From the NCBI RefSeq assembly GCF_011947195.1, contig NZ_JAATVY010000003.1, positions 248,001 through 312,000 on the forward strand: DNA of 64,000 nucleotides, given 5' to 3'. Source of the DNA: Planosporangium thailandense (GTDB lineage Bacteria; Actinomycetota; Actinomycetes; Mycobacteriales; Micromonosporaceae). Below the pieces are notes generated by a model. That model was not told where the DNA came from. It saw only the letters and a program-made list of their open reading frames with translations, and did no database searches. Within the stretch, counting starts at the first letter, position 1, and every line of letters starts with the position of its first letter. Position numbers and translations under genes: made by a program. Shown piece after piece: positions 41,516 through 51,563 of the stretch.

Positions 41516-42481
41516 TTACCGCCGCAGGAATTCCCAGGCGTCCGCGACCATCTGGGACAGCGCCGGCTTGGCCGGCTTCCAGCCGAGCTCGCGCTGGGCC
41601 TTCTCGGAAGAGGCGACGAGCGTGACCGGATCGCCCTCGCGGCGGGGGCCGATCTCGGTCGGCACCGGGTGCCCGGTCACCTCGCGCACCACGTCCACGA
41701 CCTGGCGGTTGGAGAAGCCGTTGCCGTTGCCGAGATTGAAGACGCGGTGCGTGCCCGGTTCCATGGTCGACAGCGCCAGCAGATGTGCCGCGGCGAGGTC
41801 GGTGACGTGGATGTAGTCGCGGACGCAGGTGCCGTCGGGCGTGGGGTAGTCGTCCCCGTACAGCTCCAGCTTGTCCCGCCGGCCGGCCGCCACCTGCAGC
41901 GCGATGGGGATCAGGTGGGTCTCCGGGTCGTGGCGCTCGCCCATCAGGCTGCCGTCGGCCCGTACGTGGGCGCCGGCGACGTTGAAGTAGCGCAGGCTGA
42001 CCGCGGCCAGGCCGTGGGCGGTCGCCTCGCCGGCCAGCGCGTGGTCGACGGCGAGCTTGGACGCGGCGTACGGGTTGGGTGGGCGGGTCACCGCCGTCTC
42101 GGGGATCGGGACCGCGTCAGGGTCGCCGTACACGTTGGCGGTCGACGAGAAGACCAGCCGGCGCACGCCGGCCGAGCGCATCGCGTCGAGCAGCCGCAGC
42201 GACCCGATCAGGTTGTTCTCCCAGTACTTCTCGGGCTTCCGCACGCTCTCGCCGGCGGCGATGAAGGCGGCGAAGTGCAGTACCGCGTCGAAGTCGGGGG
42301 TCAGCACCTCACCGATGACATCGTGTACCCGGCCGTGCACGAACTGCGCGCCCTTGGGTATGGCCACCTGGTGACCGGTAGAAAGATCGTCAAGTACAAC
42401 GACGTCATGCCCGGAGTCGAGCAGCAGAGCGGTCACGACGCTGCCGATGTATCCCGCTCCGCCAGTCACGAGCAGTCTCAC
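41516..42481 (-). CDS. galE: UDP-glucose 4-epimerase
   Basis: 321 residues from GTG 42481, with GGGAGG 5 bases upstream; the frame extends 5 codons further but without a ribosome site. The NAD motif is LLVTGGAGYIGSVV, the catalytic Tyr-x-x-x-Lys is PYAASKLAVDH, and FSSTANVYGDP, RYFNVAGAH and CVRDYIHVTDLA are typical of GalE. It interconverts UDP-glucose and UDP-galactose and so can supply the sugar donor for the adjacent cell-envelope genes. A gap of 129 bp separates it from the GMC gene. Confidence 0.93.
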   Translation of the reverse strand: MRLLVTGGAGYIGSVVTALLLDSGHDVVVLDDLSTGHQVAIPKGAQFVHGRVHDVIGEVLTPDFDAVLHFAAFIAAGESVRKPEKYWENNLIGSLRLLDAMRSAGVRRLVFSSTANVYGDPDAVPIPETAVTRPPNPYAASKLAVDHALAGEATAHGLAAVSLRYFNVAGAHVRADGSLMGERHDPETHLIPIALQVAAGRRDKLELYGDDYPTPDGTCVRDYIHVTDLAAAHLLALSTMEPGTHRVFNLGNGNGFSNRQVVDVVREVTGHPVPTEIGPRREGDPVTLVASSEKAQRELGWKPAKPALSQMVADAWEFLRR

Positions 42482-42562
42482 CAGGTGCCTCCCCAACGGT
42501 CGGTCAACAAAAATCTAGCCGAAGTCGGGGAGCGCCTTGGCGTGCCTACCTACAATTCCGGC

Positions 42563-44615
<2,053 letters not shown>

Positions 44616-44621
44616 GCCGAC

Positions 44622-45161
44622 GTGCGTACCACGATCGGCATCGCGGTCGACATCCCGGAGCCCTGGGGACCCCAGCTGACCCAGCGGCGGGCGGAGGCGG
44701 GCGACCCGCAGGCCGCGTACGTGCCGGCCCACGTGACCCTGCTGGGCCCCACCGAGATCGACGCCGACGACCTTGGCGTGGTCGAGCGGCGCCTGGCCGA
44801 GATCGCCGCCGCGCACCCGCCGTTCATGCTGTATCTGCGGGGTACGGGCACGTTCCGGCCGGTCACCGAGGTGGTGTTCGTCGCGGTGGCGGCCGGCATC
44901 AGCGAGTGCGAACAGCTCAACGCGGCCATCCAGGACATCGGCGTGATCGAGCGGGCCAGCCGGTTCCCGTACCACCCGCACGTCACGGTGGCTCAGGACG
45001 TGCCGTCGGACCAGTTGGACGCGGCGTTCCGTGATCTCGCCGGGTTCGAGGCGCAGTTCCAGGTCAAGGGATTTACTCTCTTCGAACACGGATCGGGTGG
45101 GCGGTGGCGCCCGCATCGGGACTACGTGCTCGGCGGGGCGTTCGACGGCGACGACGGCTAG
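44622..45161 (+). CDS. 2'-5' RNA ligase-like 2H phosphoesterase
   Basis: 179 residues. Two H-x-T motifs mark the 2H superfamily: PAHVTLLGP (near 36–44) and PHVTVAQDV (near 118–126). Such proteins hydrolyse or ligate cyclic 2',3'-phosphates or 2'-5' linkages; substrate unknown here. It is 6 bp from trpS, and a membrane protein follows after 30 bp. This trpS–2H–YihY order is, as I recall, common in Micromonosporaceae. Confidence 0.85.
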   Translation: MRTTIGIAVDIPEPWGPQLTQRRAEAGDPQAAYVPAHVTLLGPTEIDADDLGVVERRLAEIAAAHPPFMLYLRGTGTFRPVTEVVFVAVAAGISECEQLNAAIQDIGVIERASRFPYHPHVTVAQDVPSDQLDAAFRDLAGFEAQFQVKGFTLFEHGSGGRWRPHRDYVLGGAFDGDDG

Positions 45162-45191
45162 CTCCCGGCACCGCAAGCGAGAGGGGCTGAC

Positions 45192-46073
45192 GTGGGGCGA
45201 CTCGTCGGGCGTCTGGTGGACGGCTGGGCGGGCGCCCGCCGCCGGTCGGCCGCGTTCGACCACGTGGTCCGGGCCTACCAGCGCTTCGACAACGTCAACG
45301 GGGTCCGCCTGGCGGCGGCGAACGCCTACTACGGGTTCTTCGCCGTCTTCGCGATGGCGATGCTGCTGTTCGGCATCCTCGGGTACGTCCTGCGCGACAA
45401 CCCGCTGGTCGTCCAGGCGGTCCGGACCTACCTGCAGGGCAACCTGCCCAGGGTGAAGATCGAGGATCTGATCGGTACCGCGCAGAGCCTGGGCCGGCTG
45501 GCGGCGGTCGGGTTGGCGCTCGCCGGCATCGGCTGGGTGGAGACGCTGCGCTCGTCGCAGCGCGCCGTGTGGCGCGTGACCGAGCATCCCGGCCACTGGT
45601 TCGTGCGCTGGTTGGTCGACGTCGCCGTCCTGATCACGCTCGGCGTCCTGCTCACCGTGTCGGTGGCGATCGCGGGCGGGGTGCAGGACCTGCTGCTGTC
45701 GCTGGCCGGGGAGCCGCGGCAGTCCGCTCTGCGGGTACTGCTCAACCAGTCCGCGACCGTGTTCGCGGCCGTCGTCGACTTCATCCTCGGTGCGGCGCTG
45801 CTGGCCCTCGTACCCCGCCTGCGCATGCCGGTACGCCGCCTCGTGCCGTCGGCGCTGGTGTTCACGGTCGGCATGCTGGCCCTGAAGACCCTCGGCCGCT
45901 GGTACATCGGCCGTACCCAGCACAACCCGGCCTACCAGGTGTTCGCCGGAGCCATCGGGCTGCTCGTCTTCATGTACCTGTTCAGCCAGCTCATCCTGTT
46001 CGCGGCGGCGCTGGCCGCCACGAGCGGGCACGGCCGGGTACGCGATCTCGCCGCGGGGTCCGACCGTGGCTAG
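45192..46073 (+). CDS. YihY/BrkB-family membrane protein
   Basis: 293 residues with six hydrophobic helices (GVRLAAANAYYGFFAVFAMAMLLFGILG near the start, then segments at about 90–115, 135–160, 180–205, 215–235 and 245–270). It has the family pattern NAYYGFFAVFAM and the late VGMLALKTLGRWYIGR. Members were once called ribonuclease BN by error; the actual role is unknown, and a transport or lipid role is suspected. There is a short cytoplasmic start rich in Arg. Confidence 0.85.
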   Translation: MGRLVGRLVDGWAGARRRSAAFDHVVRAYQRFDNVNGVRLAAANAYYGFFAVFAMAMLLFGILGYVLRDNPLVVQAVRTYLQGNLPRVKIEDLIGTAQSLGRLAAVGLALAGIGWVETLRSSQRAVWRVTEHPGHWFVRWLVDVAVLITLGVLLTVSVAIAGGVQDLLLSLAGEPRQSALRVLLNQSATVFAAVVDFILGAALLALVPRLRMPVRRLVPSALVFTVGMLALKTLGRWYIGRTQHNPAYQVFAGAIGLLVFMYLFSQLILFAAALAATSGHGRVRDLAAGSDRG

Positions 46074-46172
46074 CCCGGGTGGGACGGTCCTGACCAGGGG
46101 GTGGCCGGGCCGCCCGGCGGGGCGGACTCCTGTCAGCCGTTACGTTGATTTTGTCGGAATATGCGCGATTAG

Positions 46173-46220
46173 CAAGGTCACCAGGGCCATGATGGGCCGG
46201 TGGGTGCCCTAGTGACCTTG
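46173..46220. repeat. Palindrome covering a start codon
   Basis: Arms CAAGGTCACCAGGGC and GCCCTAGTGACCTTG pair at 14 of 15 positions around an 18-bp centre that itself has GGCC…GGCC. The right arm carries the likely GTG start (46212) of the following gene and the centre carries the alternative GTG 46200, so folding of the RNA would hide both. Confidence 0.75.
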
Positions 46221-46637
46221 GAAATCGCGCCGGATTCGCCGGCGCACGAACTGCCGTGGATCGTCACGTTCGGTCCGCTGAACGACGCCGAGGACTGGGC
46301 GCCCGTCGTCTGCGGGCCGTACGAGCGCGCGCACGCGCTGGCGCTCGCCGAGTCGGTCGTCGCCGACGAGGAGTTGATGGCGGTCGTCGAGCCCATCGCG
46401 CCGCACCTGACCATCGACCAGATCCGCGGTGACATCGCCGCCGCGCGGCTCGCCGCCGCTGAGGACGACGAGCCGGACTTCGAGCCGGACCTCATCGCCG
46501 AGCCGGACTTCGAGTCGGACCTCGTCGCCGGGCCCGGCTTCGAGCCGGATCTTGTCGAGGAGCCCACGCCGCCGCCGACCCCGGAGCAGATCCGCGCCGG
46601 CTTCGCCCGTATCGCCGCCCGCCTCACGCGTGCGTGA
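46212..46637 (+). CDS. Small acidic protein of unknown function
   Basis: About 141 residues from GTG 46212 (GTG 46200 gives 145). No signal or membrane segment. The first 90 residues look folded (LEIAPDSPAHELPWIVTFGPL, then VVCGPYERAHALALAESVV), then a tandem acidic linker of DFEPDLIAEPDFESDLVAGPGF type (repeat of about 9–10 residues), and a short C-terminal helix (PEQIRAGFARIAARLT). I do not recognise a family. Its start and its downstream region both lie in long palindromes. Confidence 0.6.
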   Translation: MTLEIAPDSPAHELPWIVTFGPLNDAEDWAPVVCGPYERAHALALAESVVADEELMAVVEPIAPHLTIDQIRGDIAAARLAAAEDDEPDFEPDLIAEPDFESDLVAGPGFEPDLVEEPTPPPTPEQIRAGFARIAARLTRA

Positions 46638-46646
46638 AGAGCGCCA

Positions 46647-46697
46647 GCGGTGGGCTATCGACGTTATTCGAGCCGCATAACGTCGATAGCCCACCGC
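46647..46697. terminator. 21-bp-arm palindrome
   Basis: Arms from 46647 and to 46697 pair perfectly over 21 bp (GCGGTGGGCTATCGACG… with its complement) around a 9-base loop TCGAGCCGC. A partial further copy CTATCGACGT lies at 46710–46719. It lies between the acidic-protein gene and the convergent LacI gene, so it can end both transcripts. Confidence 0.85.
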
Positions 46698-46729
46698 CGG
46701 CCGACTCGCCTATCGACGTGACACCTTCG

Positions 46730-47806
46730 TCAGGTTGCCACCGGTGCCGTCGAGCCGCGTACGACGAGTTCAGGCCGGAAGATGTACTCGGAGTTCGGCG
46801 CCGGATCGCCCGCGATCTCGTCGACGAGCGCGCGGACCGCGGCGACGGACATGTCCCGTACGGGCTGGCGGATCGTGGTCAGCGGCGGGTCGGTGAACGT
46901 CATCAGCGGCGACCCGTCGTACCCGACCACCGAGACGTCCCCCGGCACGTCGAGCCCGCGTGAGCGGGCGGCCCGGATCGCGCCGAGCGCCATCAGGTCG
47001 GAGCCGCAGACGATGGCGGTGACGCCCCGGTCGAGCAGCCGTCCGGCCGCGGCGTCGCCGCCCTCCACGCCGAACAGTGACAGCTCCACCAGGTCTTCGC
47101 CGGACTCGCCGAACAGTTCCCGCATGGTCTCGCGGTAGCCGGCGAGCTTGCGCTGCACCGGCAGGAACCGGCTGGGCCCGCTGATCAGCCCGATGCGCCG
47201 GTGCCCGAGCGAGGCGAGGTGCCGAACTGCCGCTTCACCGGCGGCGCGGTCGTCGCAGGAGATGAACGGCGCCTCGACGCCCTCGACGTACCCGTTGATG
47301 AAGGCGACGGGCAGCGGGCGCGAGATCAGCTTGCGGTACCGGTCGGGGTCGGCGGTGGTGTCGGCGTTGAGGCCGGAGACGAACATGATGCCGGCGACCT
47401 GCCGGTCGAGCAGCATCTCCACGTACTCGTCCTCGGTCACGCCGCCCGGCGTCTGGGTGCACAGGACGGCCGTGTACCCGGACTGCGCCAGCGACGACTC
47501 GATGAGCTGGGCGAAGGCCGGGAAGATCGGGTTGTCCAGCTCCGGTACGACGAGGCCGACCAGTCCCGCGCTCCGTTTGCGGAGCCGTTCGGGCCGCTGG
47601 TACCCGAGCACGTCCAGGGCGGTGAGCACGGCCTGCCTGGTCTCGGTGCTCACGCCCGGTTTGTCATTGAGGACGCGGGAGACGGTCGCCTCGCTGACGC
47701 CGGCCTGCACGGCGATGTCGGCCAAGCGCGCCCGACCCGATGTGGACGGTGTCGGGCGGTCAGGGCCTGTTGTCGCTGCGTGGTCGCCGGTTGTGCGCGG
47801 GTTCAT
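46730..47806 (-). CDS. LacI-family repressor of the maltose operon
   Basis: 358 residues from ATG 47806. The helix-turn-helix and hinge read ARLADIAVQAGVSEATVSRVLNDKPGVSTETRQAVLTALDVLGY (about 26–69), after a disordered leader of 25 residues. The periplasmic-binding-fold sensor follows (LVGLVVPELDNPIF… to …TTIRQPVRDMSVAAVRAL). It is divergent from malE, and the palindrome at 47835–47856 is the likely operator. The inducer should be maltose or a maltodextrin by gene context, as in MalR of Streptomyces. Confidence 0.9.
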   Translation of the reverse strand: MNPRTTGDHAATTGPDRPTPSTSGRARLADIAVQAGVSEATVSRVLNDKPGVSTETRQAVLTALDVLGYQRPERLRKRSAGLVGLVVPELDNPIFPAFAQLIESSLAQSGYTAVLCTQTPGGVTEDEYVEMLLDRQVAGIMFVSGLNADTTADPDRYRKLISRPLPVAFINGYVEGVEAPFISCDDRAAGEAAVRHLASLGHRRIGLISGPSRFLPVQRKLAGYRETMRELFGESGEDLVELSLFGVEGGDAAAGRLLDRGVTAIVCGSDLMALGAIRAARSRGLDVPGDVSVVGYDGSPLMTFTDPPLTTIRQPVRDMSVAAVRALVDEIAGDPAPNSEYIFRPELVVRGSTAPVAT

Positions 47807-47834
47807 GGCCGCACTCTAACCCACCCCGCAAGGT

Positions 47835-47856
47835 GCTTGCGAAAGCGATTGCAAGC
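47835..47856. promoter_or_regulatory. LacI-type operator upstream of malE
   Basis: GCTTGC and GCAAGC separated by 10 bp (centre GAAAGCGATT), 28 bp upstream of the repressor start and 65 bp upstream of malE. This form, CTTGC…GCAAG, resembles MalR-type sites of actinomycetes as I recall them. TTGCAA at its right end could double as a –35 box for malE. Confidence 0.7.
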
Positions 47857-47921
47857 TCTTTCATTCATAGAAATATCTTGCTAGCGTGCCCGCAACAAAC
47901 CGCCCCTAGCGAGGAGACCCG

Positions 47922-49166
47922 ATGCGCATCCGTACTGCGGGTGTGGTCGCAGCGGCAGCCCTGATGCTGGTTGCCGGAGCCTGTGGCTCACAGAAGAAGT
48001 CAGACACTTCGACGGCCGCCAAGAAGTCGGGCGGCACCCTCGTCATCTGGGCCGACGACAAGCGGACGGCGGCCCTCAAGCCGTTCGCCGACCGGTTCGG
48101 CAAGGAGAACGGCCTCACCGTGCAGGTGCAGGCCGTGTCCAAGGAGTTGCAGACCAACTTCCTGACCGCCTCCCAGTCGGGCAAGGCGCCCGACATCGTG
48201 GTCGGCGCGCACGACTGGATCGGCAACCTGGTCCAGAACGGCGCCATCGACCCGGTCGCGCTGTCGGCCGCGCAGAAGGCCGCGTTCTCCGCGCAGTCCA
48301 TCAAGGCCGTTACCTTCAACGATCAGGTCTACGGTGTGCCGTACGCGGTCGAGAACCTCGCGCTCATCCGCAACACCGCGCTCGCGCCCGAGGTGCCGGC
48401 GACCATCGAGGACCTGGTGGCGACCGGAAAGAAGTTGAAAGCCGATGGCAAGGTCAGCGAGATCATGGCGCTGCAGGTCGGGCAGAACGGCGACGCGTAC
48501 CACATCTACCCGCTCTACTCGTCGGCCGGCGGCTACCTCTTCGGTGCCAAGCCCAACGGCGACTACGACCCCAAGGACCTCGGCGTCGCCAAGCCGGAGG
48601 CGCAGGCCGCGTTCACGAAGATCGCCGCGTTGGGCGAGAAGGGCGAAGGCGCGCTGAAGCGCTCGATCGGCTCGGACAATGCGATCGCGACGTTCACCGG
48701 CGGCAAGGCCGCGTTCCTGATCTCCGGACCGTGGGCGATCACCGATGTGAAGAAGGCCGGCCTCTCCTATGACGTCTCCCCGGTACCGGGCTTCGCGGGC
48801 GGCAAGCAGGCCCAACCGTTCGTGGGCGTGCAGGCCTTCTACGTGGCGAGCAAGGGCAGGAACAAGGCGGTGGCGCAGGAGTTCGTCGCCAACTACGTGA
48901 CCAGGACCGATCTGGCCAAGGCGCTCTACCAGGCCGAGCCCCGCCCGCCGGCGCTGACCGCGGCGCTGGACGCGGTCAAGGGCGACGACCCGGACCTGCA
49001 GAAGTTCCTGGACGCCGGCAAGAACGGAGTGATCCTGCCGGCGATCCCCGAGATGGCGTCCATCTGGGACCCGTTCGGCAAGGCCGAGGCGGCGGTCGTC
49101 GGCGGCGCCGACGTGCCGAGCTCCGTGCAGGCGGCCGCGAAGGCCATCCAGGAAAAGATCCAATAG
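47922..49166 (+). CDS. malE: Maltose/maltodextrin-binding lipoprotein
   Basis: 414 residues. Lipoprotein signal: MRIRTAGVVAAAALMLVAGACG, with the lipobox VAGAC and modified Cys21. The mature part is a family 1 solute-binding protein: GGTLVIWADDKRTAALKPFADRF, APDIVVGAHDWIGNL, GVPYAVENLALIRNT and FLISGPWAITDVKKAG, all as in MalE. It is anchored outside the membrane and delivers sugar to MalFG. AGGAG precedes the ATG. A palindrome directly after the stop separates it from malF, and no MalK ATPase gene is present; actinomycetes use a shared MsiK encoded elsewhere. Confidence 0.92.
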   Translation: MRIRTAGVVAAAALMLVAGACGSQKKSDTSTAAKKSGGTLVIWADDKRTAALKPFADRFGKENGLTVQVQAVSKELQTNFLTASQSGKAPDIVVGAHDWIGNLVQNGAIDPVALSAAQKAAFSAQSIKAVTFNDQVYGVPYAVENLALIRNTALAPEVPATIEDLVATGKKLKADGKVSEIMALQVGQNGDAYHIYPLYSSAGGYLFGAKPNGDYDPKDLGVAKPEAQAAFTKIAALGEKGEGALKRSIGSDNAIATFTGGKAAFLISGPWAITDVKKAGLSYDVSPVPGFAGGKQAQPFVGVQAFYVASKGRNKAVAQEFVANYVTRTDLAKALYQAEPRPPALTAALDAVKGDDPDLQKFLDAGKNGVILPAIPEMASIWDPFGKAEAAVVGGADVPSSVQAAAKAIQEKIQ

Positions 49167-49175
49167 GAGACCGTC

Positions 49176-49229
49176 ATGATCCTGAAGGGTTCGCGGTGCC
49201 CTGGGCCCTCGAATCCTTCAGGATCATGG
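49176..49229. repeat. CATGATC palindrome between malE and malF
   Basis: Arms CATGATCCTGAAGG and CCTTCAGGATCATG are perfect over 14 bp and extend by GTTCG/CGAAT with one mismatch, centred on GGTGCCCTGGGCCCT. It begins 9 bp after the malE stop. Being inside an operon, it is more likely an mRNA 3'-end stabiliser or partial terminator than a full terminator. Confidence 0.85.
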
Positions 49230-49242
49230 GAAAGGCCATCTC

Positions 49243-50715
49243 ATGTTCGGGCTCGTCGCCAAGATCCTTCTGCTCGGGCTGGTCGCTGCGCTCGCCGTAT
49301 GGGCGGCGTTCCCTCTGATCGAGGCACACGCCTGGGTCGGACTCGCCGTCGAGGCCGCCGTATCCGCGCTGGTCTTCTACGCCTACCTGACCCCGCGACG
49401 GCTGCCGCTGAAGTACCTCCTGCCCGGCACCCTGTTCCTCGTCGCGTTCCAGGTGGTCCCGGTGTTCCTCACCATGAGCACCGCCTTCTCCAACTTCGGC
49501 GACGGGCACCGGGGTACCAAACAGGACGCCATCACCGCGATCCAGACCGCGTCCGTCGTCGAGGTGCCCGGCTCGCCGGAGTACGCGCTCAAGGTCGTCA
49601 CGAAGGGCGACAACGCGATCGCCTTCCTGCTCACCGACCCTGCCGGCAAGCAGTTCCTCGGCGACGCACAGGGACTGAAGCCGGTGGCCGGCGTCCCGGA
49701 CGGCTACACGCCGCTCAACCTGGGCGAGGCCGGCGCCCGCAGCCAGGAGATCACCAAGCTGGCCGTGCCGACCGCCGGGGGTGCGATCCGGTCGTCGGGC
49801 ATCTCCCGTGCGTACGAGGGCCGGGCCCAGCGCACCTACCAGGCCGGCTGCGACTGCGTCGTCGAGGCCGGCACCGGCCATCGCTGGACCGCCCACGACG
49901 GCTCCTTCGTGGACGCCGCCGGGCAACGGCTGCCGCAGGGCTGGCGGATCAACGTGGGGCTGCGCAACTTCACCCAGGTCGCCACCGACTCCCGGATCGC
50001 CCGCCCGTTCTTTCGCACCCTCGCCTGGAACCTCGTGTTCGCCGTCGCGTCGGTGCTGACCACGTTCGCGCTCGGCATGCTGTGCGCGCTCGCGCTGCAC
50101 ACCGACCGGCTACGCGGACGCACGCTGTACCGGATGCTGCTCGTCCTGCCGTACGCGATGCCGTCGTTCGCCATGCTTCTGGTCTGGCGGGACATGTTCA
50201 ACGCCGACTTCGGGCTGATCAACCGGCTGTTCGGCCTGTCCGTGGACTGGCTGGGCACCCCGTGGAGCGCCCGGCTGGCCGTCATTCTGGTCCAGCTGTG
50301 GCTGGGGTACCCGTACATGTTCCTGGTCACCACCGGGGCGCTCCAGGCCATCCCGCGGCAGATGACCGAGGCCGCGCAGATCGACGGCGCGACGCCCTGG
50401 CAGGCGTTCCGCCGGGTGACCCTGCCGCTGCTGCTGGTGGCGCTGGCCCCGCTGCTGATCTCGTCGTTCGCGTTCAACTTCAACAACTTCAACGCCATCT
50501 ACCTGACCACCGAGGGCGGCCCGTTCCCGGCCGACGACCCGACGGCCGGGGCGACCGACCTGCTCATCACGTACACGTACCGGCTCGCGTTCGGCGCCGC
50601 CGGAGCCCGGTACGGGTTCGCCGCCGCGGTCTCCATCTACATCTTCGCCATCGTCGCGCTGATCTCGGCGATCAGCTTCCGACGTACCCGACGCCAGGAG
50701 GAGGTGTACGCGTGA
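49243..50715 (+). CDS. malF: Maltose ABC transporter permease MalF
   Basis: 490 residues. Two helices at the N-terminus (VAKILLLGLVAALAVWAAF and VGLAVEAAVSALVFYAYL), one more near 75, then a large external domain (about 90–245) as in E. coli MalF, then the six-helix core. The EAA loop that contacts the ATPase is EAAQIDGATPWQAFRRVTLPLL (about 375–396). It forms the channel with MalG. It overlaps malG by 4 bp. Confidence 0.92.
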   Translation: MFGLVAKILLLGLVAALAVWAAFPLIEAHAWVGLAVEAAVSALVFYAYLTPRRLPLKYLLPGTLFLVAFQVVPVFLTMSTAFSNFGDGHRGTKQDAITAIQTASVVEVPGSPEYALKVVTKGDNAIAFLLTDPAGKQFLGDAQGLKPVAGVPDGYTPLNLGEAGARSQEITKLAVPTAGGAIRSSGISRAYEGRAQRTYQAGCDCVVEAGTGHRWTAHDGSFVDAAGQRLPQGWRINVGLRNFTQVATDSRIARPFFRTLAWNLVFAVASVLTTFALGMLCALALHTDRLRGRTLYRMLLVLPYAMPSFAMLLVWRDMFNADFGLINRLFGLSVDWLGTPWSARLAVILVQLWLGYPYMFLVTTGALQAIPRQMTEAAQIDGATPWQAFRRVTLPLLLVALAPLLISSFAFNFNNFNAIYLTTEGGPFPADDPTAGATDLLITYTYRLAFGAAGARYGFAAAVSIYIFAIVALISAISFRRTRRQEEVYA

Positions 50716-51563
50716 CCGGATGGTTCGCCCGGATCGGCTGGCGGCACCTGGTCGGCGTGCTCGCCGTGCTGTTCTCGCTGTTCCCGATCGTGTTCGTGGT
50801 GGCGGCCGCGCTCAACCCGCTGGGGACGCTGTCGTCGACCGACGCGGTGCCCACCGCGTTCACCATCGACAACTTCGCCAATCTGTTCGCGCGCACCGCG
50901 TTCGGCCACTGGTACGCCAACTCGATCCTGATCGCCGGGGTGGCCTCCGTGGTCGCGGTCTTCCTGTCGATGCTCGCCGCGTTCGCGTTCAGCCGGATGC
51001 GGTTCGCCGGCCGGCGGGTCGGGCTGCTGTCGCTGCTGCTGATCCAGATGTTCCCGCAGTTCCTCGCCGTGGTCGCCATCTACCTCATGTTCGCCCGGAT
51101 CGGCGACTACTGGCCGGGTTTGAGTTTCAGCTCGCCGTGGGGCCTGATCCTGCTGTACCTCGGCGGCGCGCTCGGCGTGAACACCTGGATGATGAAGGGC
51201 TTCCTGGACACCGTGCCCCGGGAGCTGGACGAGTCGGCGAGCGTCGACGGGGCGTCGCATGTGCAGGTCTTCTTCCAGATCGTGCTGCCGCTGGTGCGGC
51301 CGATCCTGGCGATCACCGCCCTGCTCGTCTTCATCGGCACCGTCAACGAGTTCCTGCTCGCCAACGTGTTCCTGTACGAGCCGAACTCCAAGACGCTGGC
51401 GGTGGGCCTGTACGGCCTGATCGCCGAGGGCGTCTCCCGGGACCAGAACTTCGGCATGTTCTGCGCCGGTTCGCTGCTCACCGCGGTACCGACGGTCGTG
51501 GTGTTCCGCTTCCTCCAGCGGTTCATCGTCTCCGGGCTGACGGCCGGGGCGGTGAAGGGATGA
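50712..51563 (+). CDS. malG: Maltose ABC transporter permease MalG
   Basis: 283 residues from GTG 50712. Six helices, the first being LVGVLAVLFSLFPIVFVVAAAL. The EAA loop reads ELDESASVDGASHVQVFFQIVLPLV (about 175–199), near the MalG consensus. The C-terminus ends FIVSGLTAGAVKG, the usual MalG tail. It is coupled both to malF (4-bp overlap) and to the GH13 gene (4-bp overlap), showing that uptake and breakdown are co-expressed. Confidence 0.93.
   Translation: MTGWFARIGWRHLVGVLAVLFSLFPIVFVVAAALNPLGTLSSTDAVPTAFTIDNFANLFARTAFGHWYANSILIAGVASVVAVFLSMLAAFAFSRMRFAGRRVGLLSLLLIQMFPQFLAVVAIYLMFARIGDYWPGLSFSSPWGLILLYLGGALGVNTWMMKGFLDTVPRELDESASVDGASHVQVFFQIVLPLVRPILAITALLVFIGTVNEFLLANVFLYEPNSKTLAVGLYGLIAEGVSRDQNFGMFCAGSLLTAVPTVVVFRFLQRFIVSGLTAGAVKG

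Noticed and set aside
36138-42481. Secondary-metabolite gene cluster
   Set aside because: No polyketide, peptide or terpene synthase genes are present; the genes fit cell-envelope sugar chemistry better.
41489-42562. N-terminal extension of the CBS/CorC protein, which might have held the membrane domain
   Set aside because: That stretch is antisense to galE and has no membrane helices; ATG 42563 is the proper start.
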